A stretch of DNA of 64,000 nt from Acidobacteriota bacterium (GTDB lineage Bacteria > Acidobacteriota > Vicinamibacteria > Marinacidobacterales > Marinacidobacteraceae). The DNA is taken from positions 16,630 to 80,629 of the forward strand of contig JAJEAO010000033.1 in assembly GCA_022822745.1 (NCBI GenBank). The letters run 5' to 3'. The notes under the pieces are model-generated. The model was given only the letters and a program-made list of their open reading frames with translations, had not been told where the DNA came from and made no database searches. The translations under genes were made by a program, and so were the position numbers. Shown here one piece after another: positions 33,201 to 43,122 of this stretch. Within the stretch, counting starts at the first letter, position 1. Every line of letters begins with the position of its first letter.

Positions 33201-34441
33201 ACGAGCTGCTGGGCGAGGATGTCGAGAGGCGATTCCGGGATCCGCACGGCGTCGAGTTCGCCCGCACGCACGGATCGGACGAGCGCCGCGCACTCGACGA
33301 GGTCGTCCCGCGTCGTCGGGAACAGCCGGCCCTTCGGGGTCGCGCCGAGCCAGTGGCCGGAGCGGCCCACGCGCTGGAGGAGAACGGCGATGGACCGGGG
33401 CGTGCCGAGCTGGCACACGAGGTCCACCGATCCGATATCGAGCCCGAGTTCGAGCGATGCGGTCGCGACGACGGCGCGGAGCTCGCCGGCGGCGAGACGT
33501 CGCTCGGCGTCGAGACGGATCTCCTTCGCGACGCTGCCGTGGTGGGTCGCGAGGTCCTCCTTCGGGAGGCGTTCGGACAGCGCGTGGGTGAGCCGCTCCG
33601 CCATCCGCCGGGTGTTCACGAAGACGAGAGACGTCCGGTGTTCCCGGATGAGCGCGGCGATGCGGTCCTGGATGTCCTCCATTACCTCGTGCGTGGCCAC
33701 GGCGCCCAGCTCGGTTCCGGGCGTCTCGACGGCGAGATCGAGGCGTCGGTCTGGATCCACTCGGAGGATCTCGGGCTCGGAGCGGGCGGCGCCGACGAGA
33801 AAGCGGGCGAGACGGGGCAGGGGGCGCGCCGTCGCCGAGAGGCCGATGCGCTGCAGGCGACGGCCCGCGGCCCGGTCGAGGCGCTCGAGGGAGAGAGCGA
33901 GGTGGCTGCCGCGCTTGTCCCGCGCGAGGGCGTGGATCTCGTCCACGATGACGGTGTCCGCGGTGGACAGCATCTCGCGGCCGAGTCGCGCGGTGAGCAG
34001 GAGGTAGAGCGACTCGGGCGTCGTGACCAGGATGTGCGGGGGTCGCCGGTGAGTCCGGGCGCGGACGTTCGGCGGGGTGTCGCCGTGCCGGAGGGCGGCG
34101 CGCACTTCGGAGATGGCGGGATCGTCCTTCCGCGCCGCGGTGAGGATGCCGGCGAGCGGCGCCTCCAGGTTGCGGTGGATGTCGGACGAGAGCGCCTTCA
34201 GCGGGGAGACGTAAACGACCCGGGTCCGATCTTCCAGCGTTCCGCCGCGCGCCTCCGCGAACAGGCGGTCGAGGGCGGCGAGGAAGGCTGCGAGCGTCTT
34301 GCCGGACCCGGTGGGCGCGGTCAGCAGAACGTCCCGGCCGGCGGCGATCGCCGGCCACGCCCGCTCCTGCGGCTCGGTGGGGGCCTCGAACCGCGAGGCG
34401 AACCAGGTCGAGATGGCGGGATCGAAGCGGGAAAGGGACAC
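30266..34441 (-). CDS. lhr: Lhr-type large DEAD/DEAH-box helicase
   Basis: LLTAPTGSGKTLAAFLAALDRLF, DTVIVDEIHALARDKRGSHLALSLERL, LVFVNTRRMAERL, ASLELGLDIGSVDLVCQLGTPRSIAVLLQRVGRSGH. Confidence 0.93.
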   Translation of the reverse strand: MSLSRFDPAISTWFASRFEAPTEPQERAWPAIAAGRDVLLTAPTGSGKTLAAFLAALDRLFAEARGGTLEDRTRVVYVSPLKALSSDIHRNLEAPLAGILTAARKDDPAISEVRAALRHGDTPPNVRARTHRRPPHILVTTPESLYLLLTARLGREMLSTADTVIVDEIHALARDKRGSHLALSLERLDRAAGRRLQRIGLSATARPLPRLARFLVGAARSEPEILRVDPDRRLDLAVETPGTELGAVATHEVMEDIQDRIAALIREHRTSLVFVNTRRMAERLTHALSERLPKEDLATHHGSVAKEIRLDAERRLAAGELRAVVATASLELGLDIGSVDLVCQLGTPRSIAVLLQRVGRSGHWLGATPKGRLFPTTRDDLVECAALVRSVRAGELDAVRIPESPLDILAQQLVAEAAADDEAPIALDALHGFARRAFPYRRLSRSAFDDVIRTLAEGVATSRGRRGAHLHLDAIAKTVRPRRGARLAAIANGGAIPETAQYQVVAEPDDRVVGQLDEDFAVESMRGDVFLLGTTSWRIRRIAQGQVRVEDAGGAPPTIPFWRGEAPGRTDELSAAVADLRETVDRAAPTGARRELEAIGVDSSGAQQLVSYLAAGRAALGAMPSRTTVVAERFFDESGGQQLVLHAPFGSRINRAWGLALRKRFCRAFNVELQAAATDDGIVISLTDLHSFPLESVFRFLKSPSLESVLRQAVLGVPLFGVRWRWTASRALAVPRRRGGRRVPPPIQRMLSDDLLAAVFPDQAACAENLAGEVRIPEHPLVEEALRDALHDALDLEGLKRVLDRLGAGAIRTIARDTAEASPFAAEILNANPFAFLDPAPLEERRARAVRMRSALPPSLDAQAVLDPAAIARATEEAAPVVRDADELHDGLLTLGAAPQRPEWADRFAELERAGRAVAARVDGVRFLAAVERLPLVRLVWPDAGWPDRAVPPSAHPPPADPAAATREVVRGLLDHSGPWTASALAERLRLPTARVEGALAALETEGTVLQGRFRPGAEAPEWCHRRVLARIHRLTLAGLRRRSEPVSAARFLDFLAAWQHAAPGAALHGPRGVLGIVAQLQGLEAPAAAWEESILPLRVRGYRREWLDRNCLAGEVVWGRVSAPIPGVAGSARLTRVAPVSLLLRRDLRVWLEQPPNDAGASAGPGLSSAARGALAALEAGGAQFFFELQRATRLLPSALEEALWELAAAGRVTSDGFDNLRALMNPRRRSAAGRYRRARARYGAGRWALLAAPDAPEPDAGDEAVARQLLERWGVVFRDLVKRERLQGRWRRLQLVLRRLEMRGEVLGGRFVSTFAGEQFALPAAVEALRRLRRREAAPTEVLLSPADPLNLSGILVPGPRTPVNAKGALRLRDGVFTPVARPRAARAG

Positions 34442-34623
34442 GGGCAGGTCTGAGCCGGGAGAGCGAAGACTATGGCGGCCGGCCTCTGGACCGGTTCGCG
34501 GCGCGGCGGGAGGATGGGCGGCGAGAAGGGCTGCCTGACCGGGAGGAAGGGCGGCGCGGCAGGGAGAATGTGGGCGCGGGCGAACTCCGGCGGCGGAGAG
34601 AGCGCCGGTCCGGTCGCGGCGGG

Positions 34624-35913
34624 TCAGGTCACTGCGGCCCGTCGTCGGTGGCGCTCCTCGCGGAACTCCCCGCTCGCGAGCACATCCCGGAGCGCCTCCA
34701 CCGCGTCCCAGAGGTCCACGTAGCGCACCGTGAGCGGCGCGAATCCGAACCGGAGCAGGTCAGGCTCGCGGAAATCCCCGATCACGCCGCGGGCGATCAG
34801 GGCCTGCATCACCGCGAACCCGTCCCCGTGCCGCAGCGACACCTGGCTGCCCCGCGCGGCGGCGCGTCGCGGACTCGCCACCGAGACGCCGAAACCGGAG
34901 AGCCTCTGGTCCACCAGCCGGATGAAGAGGTCGCCGAGCGCCTCCCCCTTCCTCCGGAGAGCCCCGAGATCCAGGCTCTCGAAGACCCGCAGACCCTCCT
35001 CGAGCGCCGCCATCGAGAGCACCGGCGGTGTCCCGGTCACGAACCGCCGCATCCCGGCGCCGGGTCGGTAGCCGGTCTCGAACCGGAACGGCTCGGCGTG
35101 GCCCATCCATCCGGCGAGCCCGGGCCGGAGCTCCTCCTGCCGTTCGCGAACCACGGCGAGGAACCCGGGCGCCCCCGGTCCGCCGTTCAGGTACTTGTAG
35201 CCGCAGCCGACGGCGAACTCCACGCCGTCGGCTCGCAGGTCGAGCGCGAAGGCGCCGGCGCTGTGGCTGAGATCCCACACGACCGGGACGCCGTGATCCC
35301 GCGCCGCCCGCGTCACCCGCCGCAGATCGCGCTTCCGTCCGGTCCGGAAGTCCACCTGCGTGAGCGTCGCCACCGCCACATCGGGTCCGAGGGATCCGAG
35401 GAACTCCTCCGCCCCGACGAGCCGCAGCTCGGGCCCCTCCCCGGAGGCGAGGTCGCGGAGCATCCCGACGAGCCCCTCGGCGATGTAGAGGTCGGTCGGG
35501 AAGTTGGAGCGCTCGGCGAGCACGACCCGTCGGTCCGCCGCCCTTCGGAGGAGCGCCGAGAGGAGCTTGAACAGGTTCAGCGAGACCGAGTCGGCCGCCA
35601 CGACTTCGTCGGACGCGAGCCCCAGCAGCGGCGCGATGCGAGCCCCCACGCGCTCGGGGAGTCGGAACCAGCCGCGGCGGTTCCAGGCGCGGATGAGGTC
35701 GCCGCCCCATTCCACCGCGACGACCTCGCCGATCCGGCCGGACATCGCCTTCGATGCGGGACCCAGCGAATTGCCATCGAGATAGAGGACGCCTTCGGGG
35801 AGCGCGAACCGCTCCCGGACCGCAGCGAGCGGATCCTGCCGGTCCAGCTCGTGGAGCCGCGGTCGCGTCAGCATCGCCGCCGTCCCGCGCTCCTCGGGAC
35901 GGGCCAGCGACAC
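34624..35913 (-). CDS. kynU: Kynureninase
   Basis: LYLDGNSLGPASKAM, PVVWDLSHSAGAFALDLRADGVEFAVGCGYKYLNGGPGAPGFLAV. Confidence 0.92.
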   Translation of the reverse strand: MSLARPEERGTAAMLTRPRLHELDRQDPLAAVRERFALPEGVLYLDGNSLGPASKAMSGRIGEVVAVEWGGDLIRAWNRRGWFRLPERVGARIAPLLGLASDEVVAADSVSLNLFKLLSALLRRAADRRVVLAERSNFPTDLYIAEGLVGMLRDLASGEGPELRLVGAEEFLGSLGPDVAVATLTQVDFRTGRKRDLRRVTRAARDHGVPVVWDLSHSAGAFALDLRADGVEFAVGCGYKYLNGGPGAPGFLAVVRERQEELRPGLAGWMGHAEPFRFETGYRPGAGMRRFVTGTPPVLSMAALEEGLRVFESLDLGALRRKGEALGDLFIRLVDQRLSGFGVSVASPRRAAARGSQVSLRHGDGFAVMQALIARGVIGDFREPDLLRFGFAPLTVRYVDLWDAVEALRDVLASGEFREERHRRRAAVT

Positions 35914-35958
35914 GAATGGGACAGGGGCCGCCCGGGCGCCGGGCCCGCGGTGGAGCCC

Positions 35959-36261
35959 CTACTCCTGGCGCTCGTAGCCGGGGATGGCGCGCCGGTGCTT
36001 CATCATCTCCTCGTCGTAGTACCGGCGATAGAGGAGGTCCCAGGCTTCGGTTCCCTGCTGGATGGTCCGGCTCTGGGAGTCGATCTTGCGCCGCACGACC
36101 TGGTCGATGCGCTCGTCGTCCTCGAGCTCGGAGTGGATGATGCGGACGACCTTGCGCCGGATGTCCACATCGTCGGCGAAGAACTCGACCGTATCGTCCC
36201 CCTGCAGGAGGCGGAGAACCCGGGTGGCGAGATCGTTGATCTTGGCGTTGGTCAGTCGCAT
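35959..36261 (-). CDS. DUF507 family protein
   Basis: MRLTNAKINDLATRVLRLL...DDERIDQVVRRKIDSQSRTIQQGTEAWDLLYRRYYDEEMMKHR. Confidence 0.85.
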   Translation of the reverse strand: MRLTNAKINDLATRVLRLLQGDDTVEFFADDVDIRRKVVRIIHSELEDDERIDQVVRRKIDSQSRTIQQGTEAWDLLYRRYYDEEMMKHRRAIPGYERQE

Positions 36262-36266
36262 GGGGG

Positions 36267-36545
36267 CTACAGGACCAGGTTCCGCTCGCGGGCCATCCGC
36301 TTCTTGACCAGCTTGAACGCCTCCCGGTACTCGATGCCGTCGGTGCGGATCTTCTCGCTGTACTGATCGAGGATCTGTCGGACCTCCTCGTTCAGCTCGT
36401 CCTCCTTCTGCAGCTCCATGGTGATGAGGTCCACGATCCGGTCCATGAGATCGTTGGGATCGTCCGGATCGATGAAACCGGAGACTTGGAGGTCATCGGT
36501 GATCCGGTAGCCGAGGAACTGAATCTGGCTCTTGGTGAGTCGCAT
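36267..36545 (-). CDS. DUF507 family protein
   Basis: MRLTKSQIQFLGYRITDDL...EEVRQILDQYSEKIRTDGIEYREAFKLVKKRMARERNLVL; adjacent paralogue. Confidence 0.85.
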   Translation of the reverse strand: MRLTKSQIQFLGYRITDDLQVSGFIDPDDPNDLMDRIVDLITMELQKEDELNEEVRQILDQYSEKIRTDGIEYREAFKLVKKRMARERNLVL

Positions 36546-36693
36546 TACGGGCGACCCGTGACCTTACCACATCAGGCCCCCCAGGCGCCACCGCGATTCC
36601 CGTCGCGACTCCCCGCCCTTCGTGGTCCGGCGGAAGCCCCGGAGCGCGGCCGCCGGCGCGGACTGATAGAATCCGCTCCCGCTGCGGAACAAC

Positions 36694-36771
36694 GGGGTCG
36701 TAGTTCAGTCGGTCCAGAACGCCGGCCTGTCACGCCGGAGGTCGCGGGTTCGAGTCCCGTCGGCCCCGCCA
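36694..36771 (+). tRNA. tRNA-Asp (GTC), CCA encoded
   Basis: GGGGTCG/CGGCCCC acceptor, anticodon arm CCGGC-CTGTCAC-GCCGG, T-arm CGGG-TTCGAGT-CCCG. Confidence 0.95.
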
Positions 36772-36869
36772 GAGCCGCAGCGACCCAAGGCTCCGCGCCC
36801 GCTGCGTGGAGCGACCCCGGAGCGATCGAAGAATCCTTCCGGTCCCTGCCGATGCCTGCGAGGAGTGTC

Positions 36870-37094
36870 ATGAACATCACGATCACCTACTGCGTGGTTT
36901 GAAACTACCTGCCGAAGGCTGCCGGTCTGGCAGCCGCCATTCGCGAGGATCGCGGCGTAGAAGCCGTGTTGATCGAGGGTGACAAGGGCGTGTTCGACGT
37001 CGTGGTGGATGGCGACCTGATCTGGTCGAAGCACGAGACCGGGCGCTTCCCCGAGCTGGACGAGATCCTGAGCCGCCTCCCGGTCCACGCCTGA
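36870..37094 (+). CDS. SelW/Rdx family selenoprotein candidate with in-frame TGA (Sec) at 36900-36902
   Basis: MNITITYCVVUNYLPKAAGLAAAIREDRGVEAVLIEGDKGVFDVVVDGDLIWSKHETGRFPELDEILSRLPVHA*; CxxU at the Rdx active site; SECIS-like hairpin follows. Confidence 0.9.
36917..36935 (+). promoter_or_regulatory. SECIS-like hairpin GGCTGCC-GGTCT-GGCAGCC, 14 nt after the TGA
   Basis: Perfect 7-bp stem with GGTCT loop, 21 nt from TGA to loop. Confidence 0.75.
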
Positions 37095-37625
37095 GCGAGG
37101 TCGCCGCCTCCGCTCTCGTCCCGCCCTCTCGGGACGACGGTCCCGCCGCCCCGGGCGGCGCCCCGCAGCCACTCCTGCGGGGGTGAGGCTCCGACCGCGG
37201 GACCGCCGACGGGTCGGATTCCACCGGTTTCCGGCGCCTCTTCGAGCCGGTCGCCGGCCCGGATTCCTGCTGCTCCGGATTCGGCGCGCCATTGTTCGCG
37301 CGGGGCTGGCGTACGTGCGGAGCTGGCGTACGTCTGGGGCCTGGGTGGACGCGCGGAGCCGGGACAGGAGAGTGCGCTCCATCCGACCCCGGTCCGGGCC
37401 GCCGTGCCGGCCCGATCCCGATCCGAGTCCGGACATCCCGGCGCAGCGAGGCGCTCCCCGGCGCGCCGGCTCACTGATGGAGCCAGCGCCGGGTCATGGG
37501 GGAGAGGAGTTCACGGCGCCGGCGGCTGTCACCGCCGGCCCGGAACGGACCCGTTCGTGCCGCGCGGTGCGGCGGCTGCGACCAGCCAGCTCGTGGCAGT
37601 CGGCCGCCGGGCCGCGCTCCCGGCT

Positions 37626-40514
37626 CTACGGGGTCACGCTCCCTCCCCAACTGTAGTTGAGGCGCGTGTAGTAGTAGGCGCCGTTGAATCCGAACGGGGA
37701 GAACTGCCCGTACTGGTTGCCCACCGTGAACGCCCCGAAGCGATTGACTTCCGGATAGGCGTTCAGGACGTTCTCACCGCCGACGGCCACCGAAATGCCG
37801 CCGGGAAGGGGGATGCCGAGCTCCACATCCACCAGGGCCTTTCCGGAGTACGCCGGATACAGCCAGGGGGCGGCCACTTCGTCCAGGTCAGCCGCGTTGC
37901 GCCCGTCCTCGCTGTCCCAGTACTCGCCGAAGTAGCTCAGGCGGCCCATCACATTCCACCGCCCGGCGTCGTGCGTGGCGCTCACGGCCGCGCGGCTGTT
38001 GGGCAGGCCGCGCTCCAGAGTCGTGATTCGGAACTCGTCGATGACCGAAGTATCGAGATCCCGGAGCTGGGTGTCGGTGTAGTTGTAGATGGCGTGGAGC
38101 GTTGTCTCGCCGAGCTCGAGGGTCGCGATCAGGTCCACGCCGCGCGTCAACGTGGAGAAGTCGTTCAGGAAGAACCGGAAGACCGGGAAGTTCCGGGCCT
38201 CGGGGATTCCCTCCGCGAGCAGGGTCAGGATCTCCGCCTCGGACAGGCTGATCTCCTGGGAGAGAGCGAGCCGGTCGGTCACGAGAATGTGGAAGTAGTC
38301 GGCGGTGAGGCTGAACGGTCCCTCGGCGAACACGGCTCCGGCGCTGAAGTTCCGGGACTTTTCCGGTTGGAGCTGCCCGCCTCCCCGAGCCTGAGCCACG
38401 GCGGAAGTCGCCGGCACCACGCCGTTGTTCGTCAGCTCTCCTCCGATGAACGCGGTTGTCACGTTGAAGGTGTGCTGTTGTCCGGGAGTCGGCGCCCGGA
38501 ATCCGGTGCTCGCGGCGCCGCGCAACGACAGCGAGTCGGTCAGGGAGAAGCGCCCCGAAATCTTTCCGTTCGTCGTCGTTCCAAAGTCCTCGTAGTCCTC
38601 CACGCGGACGGCCGCACCGAAGTTCCATTGACCGCCGGGGTCGTCGAACTCGACATCTCCGTATGCCGCGATGTTGCTTCGGCTCCATTCGCCTGCGGTC
38701 GTATCGGCGCGGTAGCCATTGAAACCGTTGGAGCCCGAACTGAAGCCCTGGACGGCGTAAGGGCCGATCCTCCACGAGGCGTCGTCACCGGCGCCGATCG
38801 TGAACTGTTCCCTGCGCCATTCCGTGCCCGCCGCCAGATTCACGACATCCGTGAGCGGGTACGAGACGTCGAGGTTGAGGTTGACGTCGTCCTGCCGATA
38901 GCTGCCGGGATTGAAGGAAGTGGGCGTGTCGAAGCCGAGGGATGCGTTGACCGTGTCGAAAATGAACTGGTCCACGTCACTCGTGCCGATGTTGACGCTC
39001 GCGTCCCAGACGAACCCGTTGCTCGCGAAGCCGCGAAGCCCGGTCACGACCGAGTAGTCCACGAGGTCGCCCCCGAACTGCGGTGTGAAGCCGCCCGGAA
39101 ACCTGCTGTAGAGAGTGAAGCAGTTCGGGTTGGCCTCGACGGCCGCCAGTGCGGCGGGGTCGGGCTGGTCGCCCACGACCGGAATCACCGGACACTGCCC
39201 CGCGCCTTCGATGCCGGTCTCGGCCCAGACCCGATCGCCGACGAGCAGCGTGGGGAGCCCGTCCACCTCGGGGCCTCGGAAGACGCCGCCCCGGGTGTGC
39301 GGATTCCGGAAATAGAATCCGCCGGTCACCTTGCGCTGGGCGTAGTTGGAATGGCCGTAGAGCTGGAGCCCGTTTCCGAAGAGATAACCATAGTTCCCGA
39401 AGAGCTTCAGATCGCCCTCGATCAGGGGGGAGCCCCATACCTGCGCGGGGTTGCGGATGTTGGAGTTCCCGGCGTTGATGATGGCCTGCGCATCCTCGCG
39501 CTGGATGCTCCGGTTCGTCGGGTTGGCGTTTCCGAACTCGCCGCTGACGTTGAGGAATCCGTTCGAGCCGAGAGGCAGTCCGATGTTCCCGGCGACCGAG
39601 ACGGCCTCTCCACGGCCGCCGATTCCGTTGCAGGAGTGCTGGATGTCGCCGACGACGGACGATCCGCATGTGGATGGGTCACCCGGGTTGGCCTCACCGA
39701 AGGCCCCGAACCGGACTTCGAGGCTGCCGCCATCACGGGCGTCCTTCAGCTCGAAATTCATGACCCCCGCGATGGCGTCCGAAGCGTACTGGGCGGCGGC
39801 GCCGTCCCGCAGGACTTCGGCCTGCCGAATCGCGATCGAGGGGATGACGGAGACATCCGGTCCCTGCGATCCGTCCGCGATCCCGTTGCCGAGCCAGGTG
39901 ATGACCGCTGCCCGGTGCCGGCGCTTGCCGTTCACCAGGATCAGGGTGTGGTCGGGGGCCAGGTTCCGCAGGTTCGCCGGGCGCACGATCGTGGCGGCGT
40001 CGCTGATGGGCTGGATGTTGATGTTGAACGACGGAACGACGCTCCGCAACTGGTTGGCGAGGTCGGCGCTCCCCTGGCTGACGAAGTCGTCGGCCCGGAT
40101 GACGTCCACTGGCACCGCCGACTCGGTCACCGATCGCGGTTGGGCGCGCGATCCGACGACGACCACTCGCTCCTCGAGCGAGAGCGTCAATGTGACATCC
40201 ACCGCCGTGGCCTCGTCCGCTCTGACCTCGACCGACTGGATGTCGGTGAGGAAACCGGGCAGGCTGAACGTCAGCTCCCAGGATCCCGGAGCCAATCCGT
40301 CGAGGTTGAACAGCCCCGTTCCACCCGAGAACGCCACCTGGACGATCCCGTCCTGGTCGCGCGCCTCGACGGTCACGCCGGGAAGGACCAGTCCCGTGGC
40401 GTCGCGCACGGTGCCCGAGACGCTTCCGGTTTCCTGGGCCTGCGCTGCAAAGGACAGCGACAGGCTCACGGCGAGGGCGGCCGGGACGGCCGCCAATCCT
40501 CCGAGATGATGCAT
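37626..40514 (-). CDS. TonB-dependent receptor with N-terminal carboxypeptidase-regulatory-like domain
   Basis: GSVSGTVRDATGLVLPGVTVEARDQDG, plug-like SAVPVDVIRADDFVSQGSADLANQLRSVVPSFN, RHRAAVITWLGNG...; ends in aromatic beta-strand. Confidence 0.9.
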   Translation of the reverse strand: MHHLGGLAAVPAALAVSLSLSFAAQAQETGSVSGTVRDATGLVLPGVTVEARDQDGIVQVAFSGGTGLFNLDGLAPGSWELTFSLPGFLTDIQSVEVRADEATAVDVTLTLSLEERVVVVGSRAQPRSVTESAVPVDVIRADDFVSQGSADLANQLRSVVPSFNINIQPISDAATIVRPANLRNLAPDHTLILVNGKRRHRAAVITWLGNGIADGSQGPDVSVIPSIAIRQAEVLRDGAAAQYASDAIAGVMNFELKDARDGGSLEVRFGAFGEANPGDPSTCGSSVVGDIQHSCNGIGGRGEAVSVAGNIGLPLGSNGFLNVSGEFGNANPTNRSIQREDAQAIINAGNSNIRNPAQVWGSPLIEGDLKLFGNYGYLFGNGLQLYGHSNYAQRKVTGGFYFRNPHTRGGVFRGPEVDGLPTLLVGDRVWAETGIEGAGQCPVIPVVGDQPDPAALAAVEANPNCFTLYSRFPGGFTPQFGGDLVDYSVVTGLRGFASNGFVWDASVNIGTSDVDQFIFDTVNASLGFDTPTSFNPGSYRQDDVNLNLDVSYPLTDVVNLAAGTEWRREQFTIGAGDDASWRIGPYAVQGFSSGSNGFNGYRADTTAGEWSRSNIAAYGDVEFDDPGGQWNFGAAVRVEDYEDFGTTTNGKISGRFSLTDSLSLRGAASTGFRAPTPGQQHTFNVTTAFIGGELTNNGVVPATSAVAQARGGGQLQPEKSRNFSAGAVFAEGPFSLTADYFHILVTDRLALSQEISLSEAEILTLLAEGIPEARNFPVFRFFLNDFSTLTRGVDLIATLELGETTLHAIYNYTDTQLRDLDTSVIDEFRITTLERGLPNSRAAVSATHDAGRWNVMGRLSYFGEYWDSEDGRNAADLDEVAAPWLYPAYSGKALVDVELGIPLPGGISVAVGGENVLNAYPEVNRFGAFTVGNQYGQFSPFGFNGAYYYTRLNYSWGGSVTP

Positions 40515-40766
40515 GAGAACCTCCTCCATCATGGACTGCGCCAGCGGCGTGGCTCGACCGCATCTGCGGACAACCACGTCCGCTGACGCTCATCCGGTAC
40601 CCGGAAACCTGCTGCGCCGCCGGCGCGCGATCAAGGGCGTGTACGGGCTCGTGTCGGATGAACGGGAGGGGGCGCGGGACGCGGAGACCGGGTTTCGGCG
40701 GAGGTCGCGGTGATCGAGTCGGCGGACGCCTGCTCGTCCACCGACCCGACGTCTCGGGTCAGGTGC

Positions 40767-43097
40767 TCAGAAGTCGAAGAGGCGGGTGTACTTGACGACG
40801 AACGAGCGCCCCATGACCGTCGGCACCAGCATGTCGGTCGCGTCGTCGAACCGGTCGAAGTTCGCCGTGTTCCGAAGGTCGTTGTACACGAGGAACAGCC
40901 CGGTGCCGCTGCGGTCGAGGAGCACGAGGCGGATGTTCGAAGAGACCGACGAGGTCTGCGAGTTGTACTGGATCAACGCCTCGAGCCGCCGCAGTGGGGT
41001 GAACGAGTAGTTCACCCGGACCGGAACCAGGTCGGTCACGAAGTCGCCACCCGGGAGCTCCACGCTGTTCCGGTTGAATCCGACGCTGGCCTGGAAGCGG
41101 GCGCCCACGCGGCCGTTCAGACTGACGTCGCATCCGCGGCGAGTTCCGTCGTAGAATCCGCCTGCCCGACAATAGATGGTGGGGTAGAGCCGCGCACTCG
41201 CGTTGCCGATGTAGTTTGCGGACCAGAGCGCCCACTCGTATTTCCCCGGCGGGATGATCACGCTCTTTCCGTCCGCACCGGCAAAGACGGTGAAGTCGTC
41301 GAGGGGTGTGTCCCTCTCGATGTCCACCCACCACCCGAACCGTCCGCCGGCATTCGGCTGGAACTCGACCGGGTGGATGTGGGCGCGGCCGGACTGGACC
41401 TCGCCGTCGAAACCGTCGTAGCGGTTCCAGGTGATGTGGGGCGAGAAGCGTCGGACCCAGTCCCTCATCCAGGCCACCTGTGTCGGCTGCCAGTTCAGGT
41501 AGTAGCGCCACTGGTACTTGCGATAACCGACCCGAGGGACGAATCCGACGTCGGCGCGGACATCCTCGCCGACCTGGGTGTAGCCAATGTGGCCCTGGTG
41601 GATCGGGTGGGAGTAGTTCAGGAACGCCCGGCCGGCGACCGCTCCCCCCTCGCCGGTCGCTTCCATCCCGCCGGTCTCGGTCCCGGCGAGGAAGGCGAAG
41701 AAACGGGTGTTGTCGCTGAGCTGGATCGCGGCGTCGGCGCCGAAGGCGCGGTTGTGGTCGTCGTTCCCCGCCCACTCCCCGGTTCCCTGACGGTTCACGA
41801 GCATCCCGCCGAAGTTGGACCGCCCCACCTCCCGCTGGACCCGGGCCACCGTGTAGTTGTTCCCCGCCAGCGCCAGCGCGCCCGTCGCCGGGTTGAACGA
41901 CGCCTCGGTCTGCATGTTCATCACGCCGACGTTGTAGGCGCCCACCTTGCCGCTCAACCGGGCGCCGCCGACGATCCCCACCGGTTGTCCGGCGTGGAGT
42001 CCGATCCGACGGCTGAAGAAGAGATCCACTTCCTGGGGCGCTCCGAACTGGAAGGTGGCGGCGTTTTCGAGGAAGAACGGCCGCTTTTCCGGGAAGAAGA
42101 GCGGGAAGCGGGTCAGGTTGATCTGCTGGTCGTCGGCCTCCACCTGGGCGAAGTCGGTGTTTGCCGTGAAGTCCACCGTCAGATTCGGCGTGACGCCCCA
42201 TTTGACATCGAGCCCGATGTCGAATCCCTGCGTTTCCCGGGAGGATTCGGCGACCGCGAGGGGGTTCCGGTGGGCGTCCCCGAGCGCGAACGGCGTGACC
42301 TTCACATCCCGACGGCCCGGAAGGTCGAGCCCGGAGATCTTGCGCGCCAGCGAGACCCGGTAGATGTTGTAGCCGCGGGGGATGGGCGCGAGGAACGACT
42401 GCTCGTTCTTGCGGCGGACGTTCCGCATCACGTTCAGACCCCAGGTCCGGTTTTCGCCCGGTTCGTAGCGCAGCGTCCGCAGCGGGATGGCGAACTCGCT
42501 CTCCCAGCCGCGGTCGGTCCGCTGCGAGCGCACGGTCCAGTCTCCATCCCAGTTCGCGTTGAACCCGGTCACGCCGCCGCGTTGCGATCCCCGCTGCCCC
42601 GGACGGGGGTTGTAGCCGCCGGTAACGCCCTCGCCCGCCACCTGACCGTCGTACTCGATGCCCTCGGGAGTGGTGCCGAACAGGAATGCATTCTGGCTGT
42701 CGTTGAAAGTGTCGAAGACGATCTGCACCGAATCCGACTCGTTCAGGTCCCCGTCCCGCCGGCTCTCGGACACGAGCACTTCCGCGGGCTCGGAATCGAA
42801 CGCGATGATCCCGACATAGAGCGTCGTGGTCGAAAGCAGCAGCCGGACTTCGGTGCGCTCCGAGGCAGGCTCGCCGTTGTCGGGCTCCTGCTGCGTGAAA
42901 CCGGTGAACGGCTCCACCGAGTCCCACTGTTCATCGGTGACCAGCCCGTCCACGATCGGGCCCTCGTCGCCTTCGAGCGTTCGCACCTCGGCTTCGGGGG
43001 CCGCGGCGGCCGGCGCCGCGAAGCACAGCAGGGAAGAAATGAGAGCGTTTCGGCCTGCCGCGAGCGCAGGGGGGCGGAAGGGGATGTTTCGGCGCAT
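40767..43097 (-). CDS. DUF5916-like protein with N-terminal CBM9-like domain
   Basis: [59 protein letters not shown]...[26 protein letters not shown]. Confidence 0.85.
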   Translation of the reverse strand: MRRNIPFRPPALAAGRNALISSLLCFAAPAAAAPEAEVRTLEGDEGPIVDGLVTDEQWDSVEPFTGFTQQEPDNGEPASERTEVRLLLSTTTLYVGIIAFDSEPAEVLVSESRRDGDLNESDSVQIVFDTFNDSQNAFLFGTTPEGIEYDGQVAGEGVTGGYNPRPGQRGSQRGGVTGFNANWDGDWTVRSQRTDRGWESEFAIPLRTLRYEPGENRTWGLNVMRNVRRKNEQSFLAPIPRGYNIYRVSLARKISGLDLPGRRDVKVTPFALGDAHRNPLAVAESSRETQGFDIGLDVKWGVTPNLTVDFTANTDFAQVEADDQQINLTRFPLFFPEKRPFFLENAATFQFGAPQEVDLFFSRRIGLHAGQPVGIVGGARLSGKVGAYNVGVMNMQTEASFNPATGALALAGNNYTVARVQREVGRSNFGGMLVNRQGTGEWAGNDDHNRAFGADAAIQLSDNTRFFAFLAGTETGGMEATGEGGAVAGRAFLNYSHPIHQGHIGYTQVGEDVRADVGFVPRVGYRKYQWRYYLNWQPTQVAWMRDWVRRFSPHITWNRYDGFDGEVQSGRAHIHPVEFQPNAGGRFGWWVDIERDTPLDDFTVFAGADGKSVIIPPGKYEWALWSANYIGNASARLYPTIYCRAGGFYDGTRRGCDVSLNGRVGARFQASVGFNRNSVELPGGDFVTDLVPVRVNYSFTPLRRLEALIQYNSQTSSVSSNIRLVLLDRSGTGLFLVYNDLRNTANFDRFDDATDMLVPTVMGRSFVVKYTRLFDF

Positions 43098-43122
43098 GAC
43101 GCTGCGTATCCTACGGCCCGCC

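Noticed and set aside
30185-34453. 1422-aa plus-strand ORF
   Set aside because: Antisense shadow of the lhr-type helicase.
37095-37625. Possible selC (tRNA-Sec) or Sec machinery near the SelW-like gene
   Set aside because: No tRNA-like structure with a TCA anticodon recognised here, and no selA/selB/selD-like ORF in the window; must be sought elsewhere in the genome.
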